Shown here: one piece after another, positions 51,827 to 59,648 of the stretch
Numbering within the stretch: position 1 is the first letter of the stretch
Layout: each line of letters opens with the position of its first letter
NCBI RefSeq assembly: GCF_001423425.1
Contig: NZ_LMNX01000001.1
Span: 392,970-456,969, forward strand
DNA: 64,000 bases
Direction: 5' to 3'
Source: Rhizobium sp. Leaf306
Lineage (GTDB): Bacteria > Pseudomonadota > Alphaproteobacteria > Rhizobiales > Rhizobiaceae
Program-made: the position numbers and the translations under genes
The notes under the pieces: generated by a model
Database searches by the model: none
What the model was told of the DNA's origin: nothing
Seen by the model: the letters and a program-made list of their open reading frames with translations, nothing else

Positions 51827-52357
51827 ATGACGACCATGATTTCTGCATCAGACCCTCAGCCCTCGACCGAAACCGCCGCATTTGCGGAGGGTCTTTCGCG
51901 TGTCAGCGACAACCTGACCCGGATGCGGCATCTGATGGGGCGCCGGATGATTGCGCGCACCGCGATTGCCAACACGGTTCCGGGGCTGGAAACGGCGCAT
52001 CTCGACGTGCTTGATGTGATGGGCCGGATCGAGGGCGAAATCACCGTGGGCGCGATTGCCGAGACGATGCGGATCGACCCGTCGCGCGGCAGCCGTCTGG
52101 TGACCGATCTCGTGTCGCGCGGTGTTCTCAGGCGTGATGCTTCGCAGGAGGACGGGCGGCGCTCGCTGCTGGTCAGGACCGAACTCGGCGATGCGTTGCT
52201 GACCGAGCTACAGGCGGTCAAGCGTTCGCTGCTGGTGAATGTGCTGGGCGACTGGCCGGAGGAAGAGCTTTCGGCGTTTTCGCATCTGTTCGAGAAGTTC
52301 ATCTCCGGCTTCGAAGCGGTCTATCCCGGCGGCGCTGGCCGTCCCTCTCCGACCTGA
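51827..52357 (+). CDS. MarR family transcriptional regulator
   Basis: A 176-residue winged-helix regulator. The HTH reads VGAIAETMRIDPSRGSRLVTDLVSRGVL (short form: AETMRIDPSRGSRLV) and the wing is SQEDGRRSLLVRTELG. A 30-residue hydrophilic N-terminus precedes it. Divergent placement against an MFS pump indicates ligand-relieved repression of that pump. Starts at 51827 and 51836 are both possible. Confidence 0.88.
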   Translation: MTTMISASDPQPSTETAAFAEGLSRVSDNLTRMRHLMGRRMIARTAIANTVPGLETAHLDVLDVMGRIEGEITVGAIAETMRIDPSRGSRLVTDLVSRGVLRRDASQEDGRRSLLVRTELGDALLTELQAVKRSLLVNVLGDWPEEELSAFSHLFEKFISGFEAVYPGGAGRPSPT

Positions 52358-52440
52358 CCGCTCTCGCCTCCCGTCCCGAAACCACACACTTCCGCTGGCA
52401 CGATAAATGCGTGTTCGAAGGGGATGATGGAGACGGCTGA

Positions 52441-53820
52441 ATGATTTCGAGACGCAAAATGCTGGGCTGGAGCCTGAGGGGCGCTGCGGTTGCAGCACTG
52501 CCGCTGCCAGCGTTTGCAGCGCCCGCCAGTGTTTCGACCGTCGACCTCCGCGGTTCGATCGACGCGCGCGACCATGGTGTGCCGCCTGATGGCGGCGATG
52601 TTTCCAGCCGCAAGCTGCTGGCGCTGATCGAACAGGCGGCGAGGCAGAACAAGCCGGTCTATCTGCCGCCCGGCGACTACCGCGTTTCCGGCCTCGATCT
52701 TCCCGACAATACAAGGCTGGTCGGCGTATCAGGCGCTTCCAGGCTCGTCTATTCCGGCGACGGATCGTTTATCCGCGCAACCGCGGCAAGGCGGATCGAG
52801 CTTTCCAATCTGGTGATCGACGGCGGCAATCGCTGGCTGGATGATCAGACCCCTGCCCTTATCCATTTCTCCGGCATTCCCGATATCTCGATCGACAATT
52901 GCGAGATCCTCGGCGCGCGCAGATCCGCGATCCAGCTGGAGCGATGCGGCGGGCGCATCGAGCACTCGAAGATATCGGGCGCTGCGGATTACGCGGTCTA
53001 TGCGGTGGAGAGCACCGGTCTTTCGGTGACCGGCAACAGCGTGTTCGATTGCGGCAATGGCGGCATCCTCATCCATCGCTGGGAAAAGGGCGTCGATGGC
53101 AGCATCGTCACGGCTAACCGCATCTTCCGGATCGGCGCCAGAAACGGTGGCACCGGGCAATATGGCAATGCGATCAACCTGTTTCGCGCAGCCAACGTGA
53201 TGGTGAGCGGCAACCACATCACCGACTCTGCCTTTTCCGCGATCCGCGCCAACAGCTCCTCCAACGCGCAGATTTCCGGCAACCAGTGTTTTGGATCCGG
53301 CGAGACGGCGATCTATGCGGAATTCTCGTTCGAGGGCGCTGTTATCTCGGGCAATACGGTGGATGGCGCGGCAAACGGAATTTCCGTTGTCAATTTCAAC
53401 GAAGGCGGCAGGCTTTCGACCATTTCAGGTAATATCGTCCGCAACCTTTCGGCAACCGGCCCCTACAAACTCGACGGCGCAATCTTCGGCGTCGGCATCA
53501 GCGCCGAGGCCGACACGGCGATCACAGGCAACGTGGTGGAAAACGCCGCCCTCTGGGGCCTGGCCCTCGGCTTCGGCCCCTACCTGCGCAACGTCGTCGC
53601 CGCCAACAATATCGTGCGCGGCGCCAACGTGGGTTGCGCCGTCAGTGTAGCCGAGGGCGCCGGTTCGACTGTGATCACCGGCAACGTCTTCCAGGACGTG
53701 AACGATGGCGGCGTGATCGGCTATCGCTGGACGCAGGCGGCGACGGAAGAGTTGGGCGGGTCGGGCGATGCGGCGGCGGCGTTTCCGCATTTGACGGTTA
53801 TGGGGAACCGGGTGGGTTAG
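52441..53820 (+). CDS. TIGR03808 family Tat-translocated beta-helix protein
   Basis: A 459-residue exported protein of the TIGR03808 family of Rhizobiales. The Tat signal MISRRKMLGWSLRG leads to a mature right-handed parallel beta-helix. Repeats such as VTGNSVFDCGNGGI, VSGNHITDSAFSAI, ISGNQCFGSGETAI and ISGNTVDGAANGI recur every 20-25 residues. Such folds often bind or cleave polysaccharide, but no active site is recognised. The 3' end overlaps the convergent parE by four bases. Confidence 0.88.
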   Translation: MISRRKMLGWSLRGAAVAALPLPAFAAPASVSTVDLRGSIDARDHGVPPDGGDVSSRKLLALIEQAARQNKPVYLPPGDYRVSGLDLPDNTRLVGVSGASRLVYSGDGSFIRATAARRIELSNLVIDGGNRWLDDQTPALIHFSGIPDISIDNCEILGARRSAIQLERCGGRIEHSKISGAADYAVYAVESTGLSVTGNSVFDCGNGGILIHRWEKGVDGSIVTANRIFRIGARNGGTGQYGNAINLFRAANVMVSGNHITDSAFSAIRANSSSNAQISGNQCFGSGETAIYAEFSFEGAVISGNTVDGAANGISVVNFNEGGRLSTISGNIVRNLSATGPYKLDGAIFGVGISAEADTAITGNVVENAALWGLALGFGPYLRNVVAANNIVRGANVGCAVSVAEGAGSTVITGNVFQDVNDGGVIGYRWTQAATEELGGSGDAAAAFPHLTVMGNRVG

Positions 53821-54131
53821 GTTTCGGGGTCGGGAGCTTCGGGGTCGAAGTCTATGTTGCGGCCGTGGTGGAAGATGCGCAGGATGATGACGGTGTCGCC
53901 CTTGATCATGAAAGCAATCGTCGCCTTCTTGCGGTAGCCGACAAGGCGCACGCCGAGTTTGCTTTCCAGGCGAGATCCCCGTTCCGGAAAGAGCTCGAAC
54001 GAGTGGCAGTGGTCGACGATTTGGTCGACATAGCGCCGGGCAACCCGTTCTCCGGCACGTGGCAAGAGATAGGTCAAAAGTTCGATCACATCGTCTTCGG
54101 CCGCGTCAGAAAAGCGAACCGTGTAGTTCAT
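53817..54131 (-). CDS. ParE family toxin (second module)
   Basis: A 104-residue ParE-like toxin. MNYTVRFSDAAEDDVIELLTYL, FELFPERGSRLESKLGVRLVGYRKKATIAFMI (in pieces) and ILRIFHHGRNID are the family's segments. It has a four-base overlap with the antitoxin stop and forms an operon with it. It is clearly distinct from the ParE at 20944. Confidence 0.9.
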   Translation of the reverse strand: MNYTVRFSDAAEDDVIELLTYLLPRAGERVARRYVDQIVDHCHSFELFPERGSRLESKLGVRLVGYRKKATIAFMIKGDTVIILRIFHHGRNIDFDPEAPDPET

Positions 54132-54409
54132 TTTCCGTCGCCAACCATCCGGTCGATCCTGGCGTGCAAACGCTTGCGTGTCTCCTCCAGCGGACGGGTT
54201 TTAATGGTTCCCGCGTCGATGGCCTGAAGCGTCGGCACCACCTCGTCCCTCAGCCACTTCTCGATCGCCGCATCGTGTGCTGCCATCGGGCGCAGGCCCT
54301 CGGCGATCACGTCGCTTTCCGAGGCGTATTCGCCGGAGGCGACCTTGGCTTCGACCATGTCGGCGATCTCGACCGGCAGGGTGATGCTGAGCGAACGGGT
54401 GGCGCGCAT
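54128..54409 (-). CDS. ParD family antitoxin (second module)
   Basis: A 93-residue ribbon-helix-helix antitoxin: MRATRSLSITLPVEIADMVEAKVASGEYASESDVIAEGL (in pieces; typical SGEYASESDVI). The C-terminal helix ETRKRLHARIDRMV binds the toxin. It is the promoter-proximal gene and probably represses its own promoter. Confidence 0.9.
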   Translation of the reverse strand: MRATRSLSITLPVEIADMVEAKVASGEYASESDVIAEGLRPMAAHDAAIEKWLRDEVVPTLQAIDAGTIKTRPLEETRKRLHARIDRMVGDGK

Positions 54410-54555
54410 GGGGTTGGCCCTTGGAAAGATCAGAATGCTGATGACTATACCGAAAACTGAAGCGGACGTCCAACCGGTCGATTTGAGGGGGCTGCATCTT
54501 CCGTTCGGGGCCGAAGCACTCTAGCGTCGCCCGCGACACACAATGGGAGATACGC

Positions 54556-55203
54556 ATGCTGAAAATCTATGGCGTCTATCGTTCGCGCGCGACGCGGCCG
54601 CTCTGGTTGATCGAGGAACTGGGATTGCCGTTCGAGCATATTCCTGTCATCCAGGCCTATCGGCTGGATGACGCTTCGGTCGATGGCGCGCCTGTCAACA
54701 CGCGGTCGCCGGAGTTTTTGAGCGTCAATCCGATGGGCTCGATCCCGTCGATGGACGATGACGGGTTCGTGCTGCACGAGTCGCTTGCCATCACGCTCTA
54801 CCTTGCCCGCAAGCATGGCGGCGAGATTGCTCCAAAGACGATCGAGGAGGAAGCGCAGATGGTGCAGTGGTCGCTGTTTGCGGCAACCAGCGTCGAGACC
54901 GCGGCCCTGACGATCCAGTCGTCCAGCGCGTCGACCGACGAGGGCAAGGCGGCGATCGAGGCTGCAGCACGCACACTTTCGCGGCCGTTCGATGTGCTTG
55001 AAAAGCATCTTTCCGAAGACGGGTTCATGGTGGGCAAGCGGTTTACGGTGGCCGATATCAACGTGACGGAGATCGTGCGTTACGCGCGCAGCCATGCCGC
55101 CCTGTTCGACGGCCGCCCGGCGCTGAAAGCTTGGTATGACGGCTGCGTCGCCCGGCCCGCCTATCAGGCGATGTGGGCAAGGCGTAACGCTGAGCCGGCC
55201 TGA
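54556..55203 (+). CDS. Glutathione S-transferase family protein
   Basis: A 215-residue cytosolic GST. The N-terminal thioredoxin-like domain (LKIYGVYRSRATRPLWLIEEL) has the glutathione contacts NPMGSIPSM and HESLAITLYL; the helical C-terminal domain ends with FTVADINVTEI and a GRPALKAWYDGC segment. It conjugates or reduces electrophiles with glutathione. A catalytic Ser or Tyr near residue 8-9 (YRSRA) is likely. Confidence 0.9.
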   Translation: MLKIYGVYRSRATRPLWLIEELGLPFEHIPVIQAYRLDDASVDGAPVNTRSPEFLSVNPMGSIPSMDDDGFVLHESLAITLYLARKHGGEIAPKTIEEEAQMVQWSLFAATSVETAALTIQSSSASTDEGKAAIEAAARTLSRPFDVLEKHLSEDGFMVGKRFTVADINVTEIVRYARSHAALFDGRPALKAWYDGCVARPAYQAMWARRNAEPA

Positions 55204-55206
55204 CGA

Positions 55207-55842
55207 TCAGGTGGCGGGTTTCGCCGCCGCTTCTTCCGCCAGCACCCTTTGCACCGCCGGGCGCATCTCGATGCGCCGGTAGTGGGCGGCGACCTTCGGG
55301 AATTCGGCCATGTCCACATGGTCGCTTTCCAGCCAGCCGGTCATGACGAAGAGATAAGCGTCGGCGACCGAAAACGTTTCGCCGAGCACGAATTGGCCTT
55401 CGACAAGACCATCCTCGATCAGAGCGAAGCTGTCGCGCATGGTCTGCGGCACCTTGGCGATCATGTCCGCATGCGAGGCGGCATTATCGGCCCAGCGCGC
55501 GCCGCGGCGGCCATGGGCGTGGTTGATGTGGACGGTGGAGGAGAGATAGGCGTTGAAGGCCTGCATTTTTGCAAACAGGAAGGGATCGTCGAGCGGTGCG
55601 AGGTTCTTTTCCGGCACAAGCTGGGCAATGTAGGGAAGCAGTGCGACGGTTTCCGTCAGCACGCCCTTGTCCGTTACCAATGCCGGCACCCGGCCCTTGG
55701 GGTTGACCTTCAGATAAGCTGGTGATCGCTGCTCGCCCTCGGCAAAGCGGATCAGCGAGACCTGATAATCGAGGCCCGACTCGGCCAGCGCGATATGGCT
55801 GGCGCGTGAGCAGGTGCCGGGCGTGATGTAGAGCGTCAGCAT
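55207..55842 (-). CDS. Glutathione S-transferase (beta-like)
   Basis: A 211-residue GST resembling the bacterial beta class. The N-terminus MLTLYITPGTCSRASHIAL carries the Cys (residue 11) typical of beta-class GSTs. NPKGRVPALV, LTETVALLPYI and the C-terminal GETFSVADAYLFVM follow. It is 23 bases after the asparaginase gene and convergent with the other GST gene. The start at 55842 has AAGGGA upstream. Confidence 0.9.
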   Translation of the reverse strand: MLTLYITPGTCSRASHIALAESGLDYQVSLIRFAEGEQRSPAYLKVNPKGRVPALVTDKGVLTETVALLPYIAQLVPEKNLAPLDDPFLFAKMQAFNAYLSSTVHINHAHGRRGARWADNAASHADMIAKVPQTMRDSFALIEDGLVEGQFVLGETFSVADAYLFVMTGWLESDHVDMAEFPKVAAHYRRIEMRPAVQRVLAEEAAAKPAT

Positions 55843-55865
55843 CGATCCGTATCCCTTCGTCGGTA

Positions 55866-56873
55866 TCAGGCAAACAGTGCGTCGGTGACGCGGACTTCGC
55901 CGACGGTGAGGCCGTTCCAGTTCTTCATCGTGCGGTTGGCCATCGCCATCAGCTTTTCCTGCGTTTCGCCGCCCTTTTCGAAATAGCGGGCGATGAGCGC
56001 GAAGATCATCGCTTCGGCGGCGCGGGTCGTACCGTCCTCGCATTTGACCGCCATGGCAATGCCCTGATCGGGAAGTGCCGCGACGAAGACGCCTTCGGCA
56101 CCGGTCTTGGCAAAGATCTTGCCCGGCGCCAGTTCCATCAGCTTGGTGCAGGCGCGGCCAGTGCCGGCGACGTAGAAGGGTTCGGCCATGCAGGCATCCA
56201 TCAGCCGGCGCGATGCTTTCGCCCGTTCGTTGGACAGGCCGGTGCCGGTCAGCATTTTCGCAAAGCCGTGGGCGAGGCCCTTGAGCGGCACGGCATAGGT
56301 CGGGATCGAGCAACCGTCGATGCCGCAATTGTCTTCAGCCAGAACCGCACCCGTGAGGCTACCCATCACGTCGCGGATTTCCTTCTGCAGCGGATGGTCG
56401 TAATCGACATAGCCCTTCAAGTGCGTGCCCGAATGGACGCAGGTGCAGACGAAGCCGGAATGTTTTCCGGAGCAGTTGTTATGCAAAGCCGTTGGATATT
56501 CGATGGTGCGGGCCTGGTGGATGAGCGAGGCCTGTTCGGATGCCCAGTGGGCGCCGCATTCCATGTCGTCGACACTCTTGCCGGCCTTGGCGAGCATCGA
56601 GGCGGCCATGGCCACATGCGCGTCCTCGCCGGAATGGGAGGCGCAGGAAAATGCCAGTTCCTTGTTGCCGAACCCATAGGCATCGGCTGCACCGCTTTCG
56701 ATCAGCGGCAGCGCCTGCATGGCCTTGCAGGAGGACCGCGGAAACACGCCGGCTTCCGCATCACCGAAGGAAAACAGCGTCTTGCCTTCGCCATCCACGA
56801 CGACGCCGAGGCCGCGATGGCGGCTTTCGACGAGAGAGCCGCGGGTCACTTCAACGGTCACGGGATTTTGCAT
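55866..56873 (-). CDS. Class 3 (Rhizobium etli-type) L-asparaginase
   Basis: A 335-residue asparaginase of the R. etli AnsA/ReAV type, unrelated to the E. coli enzymes. It hydrolyses Asn to Asp and ammonia. Candidate zinc and catalytic residues align with those known in ReAV: Cys134 and Lys137 in NNCSGKHSG, Cys188 in GIDGCS, Ser47/Lys50 in PRSSCK and Ser79 in CASHSGE. It is followed closely by a GST gene, forming an operon. A role in nitrogen supply from Asn is likely. Confidence 0.9.
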   Translation of the reverse strand: MQNPVTVEVTRGSLVESRHRGLGVVVDGEGKTLFSFGDAEAGVFPRSSCKAMQALPLIESGAADAYGFGNKELAFSCASHSGEDAHVAMAASMLAKAGKSVDDMECGAHWASEQASLIHQARTIEYPTALHNNCSGKHSGFVCTCVHSGTHLKGYVDYDHPLQKEIRDVMGSLTGAVLAEDNCGIDGCSIPTYAVPLKGLAHGFAKMLTGTGLSNERAKASRRLMDACMAEPFYVAGTGRACTKLMELAPGKIFAKTGAEGVFVAALPDQGIAMAVKCEDGTTRAAEAMIFALIARYFEKGGETQEKLMAMANRTMKNWNGLTVGEVRVTDALFA

Positions 56874-56974
56874 CGGTCAGTCCTGAATTTGCCGGCTTCT
56901 ATTGCTCATTCGGCTTAAACGCCATTTCGGCGGCGTTGATAGCCGTTTCGGCGATTTGTTGCACGGGAATGTTT

Positions 56975-57712
56975 ATGAAATCGGTAAAGCGACTGCTGCT
57001 CCTTATCTTCGTCGTCTACCTTCTTCCCACCTTCGCTTCCGCCGGCCTTTGGGCGATGCGCGAACACCCGTCCGGCTGGAGTGCCGCGCGCTGGTCGTCG
57101 GCCGGCATCCTTCCCAAGGCGAACGAAAGCAACGATGCGGCGATCTATATTTTCTCGGCGATGACGGGCGGATTGAAAGGTTCGGTGGCAAGCCATGCCT
57201 GGATCGTGACCAAGGCAAAGGGTGCGGCCACCTATACCCGCTATGACAAGGTTGGCTGGGGCAACCCGATCCGCCGCAACCACCGCGATCCGGATGCCTT
57301 CTGGTATTCGAACCCGCCGCAGCTGGTGACATCGATCACCGGATCGAAGGCGGAGCTGCTGATCCCCAAGATCGAAGGCGCGATTGCCGCCTACCCTTAC
57401 GCCGAGCCCGGCGGCTACACGATCTGGCCGGGGCCGAATTCCAATACGTTCGTGGCCTATGTGCTGCGCACCGTGCCTGAGATCGGCGCGGTGCTTCCGC
57501 CGCATGCGGTGGGCCGCGACTATCTGCCGGATGGGGAATTCGTGCATCTGGACGAGGACAGCCGCGACCTGCATGTGACGCTGCGTGGACTGTTAGGCTT
57601 TTCGGTGGGGGTGCGGAGCGGCATCGAGGTCCATTTCCTCGGTCTCGTCGCGGGCCTCGATCTCGCCCGGCCGGGCATCAAGGTGCCGGCGCTCGGACGG
57701 ATCGGCATCTAG
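56975..57712 (+). CDS. DUF3750 domain-containing protein
   Basis: A 245-residue exported or membrane-anchored protein of the DUF3750 family. A hydrophobic N-terminus (LLLLIFVVYLLPTFASAG) is followed by conserved segments SHAWIVTKAKG, YPYAEPGGYTIWPGPNSNTFV (split; YTIWPGPNSNTF) and LPPHAVGRDYLP. His/Cys-like hydrolase architecture is suspected for this family but not proven. An ATG two codons earlier (56969) is also possible. Confidence 0.82.
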   Translation: MKSVKRLLLLIFVVYLLPTFASAGLWAMREHPSGWSAARWSSAGILPKANESNDAAIYIFSAMTGGLKGSVASHAWIVTKAKGAATYTRYDKVGWGNPIRRNHRDPDAFWYSNPPQLVTSITGSKAELLIPKIEGAIAAYPYAEPGGYTIWPGPNSNTFVAYVLRTVPEIGAVLPPHAVGRDYLPDGEFVHLDEDSRDLHVTLRGLLGFSVGVRSGIEVHFLGLVAGLDLARPGIKVPALGRIGI

Positions 57713-57750
57713 CCGGGAGAGCAGTGCCGCGATGCATGGGAGCCATGCAT

Positions 57751-57786
57751 GAAACGCAAAACGCCCGCAGACTTGCGAGCGTTTGC
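57751..57786 (-). terminator. Terminator of the DUF1127 gene
   Basis: AAACGC/GCGTTT and CGCA/TGCG stems (57759-57769 with 57774-57784) separated by one mismatch, with TTTT on the minus-strand side. It lies about 30 bases after the stop. Confidence 0.65.
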
Positions 57787-57816
57787 AAACATTCGGATTA
57801 TACGATCAGAAACCGA

Positions 57817-57963
57817 TCAGAAGCCGACGGCAGTGCGTGCGACACGACGGATATCGCTACGGTCGATACCGAGGTCGTGGAGTTCGCGCGAGGTCATACG
57901 GTCCAGTTCGGTGACCGTCTGACGATACTTGCGCCAGTTGTTGATGGTGCGTGCTACGTTCAT
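57817..57963 (-). CDS. DUF1127 small protein
   Basis: A 48-residue protein: MNVARTINNWRKYRQTV, MTSRELHDLGIDRSDI and VARTAVGF. This is the DUF1127 (YjiS-like) family of short basic proteins. In alphaproteobacteria they are linked to RNA metabolism and phosphate or carbon responses. AGGAAAGGGG lies at good distance upstream. It has its own terminator downstream. Confidence 0.88.
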   Translation of the reverse strand: MNVARTINNWRKYRQTVTELDRMTSRELHDLGIDRSDIRRVARTAVGF

Positions 57964-58187
57964 GATGATCCCCTTTCCTGAGGCTTTCGAAGCTTCAGCT
58001 GCCAGATGCTGGCGCTTTCTCTTGCTTCGATGACCTCGTTATACGCTGCCCAAGGATGAAGCAGAAGCACTGAAGCGTCAGGCCACCCATGCGCGCCATG
58101 CATGTCTTTCCAGGGTGCATGTCAGGGAATTGGTCATCATTGCCAGGCAGGATGGAAGACCATCGAAATTTGCGACCGGCAGACATG
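57964..58187. other. Intergenic region upstream of DUF1127 gene
   Basis: About 220 bases with no supported gene; it must contain the DUF1127 promoter on the minus strand. A 93-residue minus frame (57995-58276) crosses the hairpin at 58191-58212 and has no family resemblance, so it is not called. Confidence 0.4.
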
Positions 58188-58212
58188 GAAAAGGGCCGCT
58201 TGAGCGGCCCTT
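58188..58212 (-). terminator. Strong Rho-independent terminator
   Basis: AAGGGCCGCT and AGCGGCCCTT (58191-58200 with 58203-58212) form a perfect 10-bp stem, with TTTTCC on the minus strand after it. It ends a minus-strand transcript that enters from the right, about 65 bases past the small ORF at 58277. Confidence 0.75.
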
Positions 58213-58276
58213 CCATGAGTTTGGTCCGGTTGAACGAACCCGGGCTGCAATCATGCAGTCCGAAGGAAGATGTCAT

Positions 58277-58351
58277 TCAGGCCGAGGGCTGCCCCGTCAA
58301 GACCAACAACTTTCCATTGCCCGCTACACAGACCGAAATCTCATTAGACAT
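58277..58351 (-). CDS. Possible 24-residue small protein
   Basis: A 24-codon ORF (starts MSNEISVCVAG, ends TGQPSA) with AAGGAAGG about seven bases before its ATG, one of the better ribosome sites in the region. A strong terminator follows 65 bases downstream. The AT-richer stretch 58370-58470 may hold its promoter. No family is recognised. It may be a small protein or the coding part of a regulatory RNA. Confidence 0.4.
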   Translation of the reverse strand: MSNEISVCVAGNGKLLVLTGQPSA

Positions 58352-58546
58352 TGGACCACCTTCCTTTCATTACGTTGATGATGATCAGAAGGTAGGTGCG
58401 ATCTGCGGCGCTTGCAAGGCAAGTTATGTAAACAATCGAAGATATTATTTAGTTGCGGATCGGCGGCGGTTCGACCACTATTCGCGCAGCCGGCGGCGGG
58501 GTGCCTTCCGGGCGATGCCCAAGGCCACCCCTGCCCCCACGTTTCC

Positions 58547-59548
58547 TCACCCCAGCTTCATCACGATCTTGCCGATATGGCTGCTGGTTTCCATCAGCCG
58601 GTGCGCCTCGACCACGTCGTCAAACGGCACCACGGAATGGATGACGGGTGAGACCTTGCCGGCCTCGAGAAGCGGCCAGACCTCGCTCAGCAGTTCGTCG
58701 CGGATTGCCCGCTTTTCGTCAGCGGTGCGGGGCCGCATGGTCGATCCTGTCACCGTCAGGCGCTTGACCATGATCGGCGAGAGATTGACCTTTTCCGCCA
58801 TGTTGCCGCCGAGAAACGCGATGATCGACAGGCAGCCGTCCTTGGCAAGGACCGAAAGGTTCTTCTCGAAGTAGGATGCGCCGATCATGTCGAGCACCAC
58901 ATCGACGCCCTTGCCGTCGGTCTCGGCCTTGATCACCTCGGCAAAGTCCTCGGTCTTGTAATTGATCGCCTTGGTCGCACCGAGCTTTTCGCAGGCCTCG
59001 CATTTATCCTTCGAGCCGGCGGTCGCATAGGCCGTCGCGCCGAATGCCTTGGCGAGCTGGATCGCGGTCGTGCCGATGCCGCTCGAGCCGCCATGGATCA
59101 GCACGGTCTCGCCTCCGGTCAGGCCTGCCATCTGGAAGAGGTTGGCCCAGACGGTGAAGAAGGTTTCCGGCACGGCTGCGGCTTTCACCGCATCATAGCC
59201 TTTCGGCCATGGCAGCGCCTGGCCAGCCGGCACGACGCAATATTCCGCATAGCCGCCGCCATTCGACAGGCCGCAGACCTTGTCGCCGATTGCAAATTCG
59301 GTCACGCCCTCGCCGAGCGCCACCACTTCACCGGCGACTTCGAGGCCAAGGATCGGGCTTGCATCCTTCGGCGCCGGGTAGTTTCCCTGGCGCTGGGCGA
59401 CGTCGGGCCGGTTGACGCCGGCGGCTTCCACCTTGATCAGAATTTCGCCTGATCGGGCCGACGGGCACGGGCCGGTGGCATGGGTCATTACATCGGGCGC
59501 GCCGAAGGACGGCAGGTCGACGAAACGCATCTGGGACGGCATGGACAT
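58547..59548 (-). CDS. NAD(P)H quinone oxidoreductase (PIG3/zeta-crystallin type)
   Basis: A 333-residue MDR-superfamily quinone oxidoreductase of the PIG3 group, which reduces quinones with NADPH. The GroES-like N-terminal half has [14 protein letters not shown] and [15 protein letters not shown]; the NADPH fold has [19 protein letters not shown] (shown: [11 protein letters not shown]). Zinc ligands of classical alcohol dehydrogenases are absent. AGGAG lies eight bases before the ATG at 59548. Confidence 0.9.
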   Translation of the reverse strand: MSMPSQMRFVDLPSFGAPDVMTHATGPCPSARSGEILIKVEAAGVNRPDVAQRQGNYPAPKDASPILGLEVAGEVVALGEGVTEFAIGDKVCGLSNGGGYAEYCVVPAGQALPWPKGYDAVKAAAVPETFFTVWANLFQMAGLTGGETVLIHGGSSGIGTTAIQLAKAFGATAYATAGSKDKCEACEKLGATKAINYKTEDFAEVIKAETDGKGVDVVLDMIGASYFEKNLSVLAKDGCLSIIAFLGGNMAEKVNLSPIMVKRLTVTGSTMRPRTADEKRAIRDELLSEVWPLLEAGKVSPVIHSVVPFDDVVEAHRLMETSSHIGKIVMKLG

Positions 59549-59648
59549 GGGTCTACTCCTGTCAGTATCTGACGACTGACTTAGGACAGTGCCCCCTGCT
59601 TGGAAAGGCGGAGGTTGGATGCATGCATCCGGTTGAGCCGGTGTGGCG

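Noticed and set aside
57724..57981. Plus-strand frame over the DUF1127 gene
   Set aside because: The minus-strand DUF1127 protein is a clear family match with a strong ribosome site and terminator.
57995..58276. 93-codon minus-strand frame after the small ORF
   Set aside because: It reads through a perfect terminator hairpin and has no recognisable domain.
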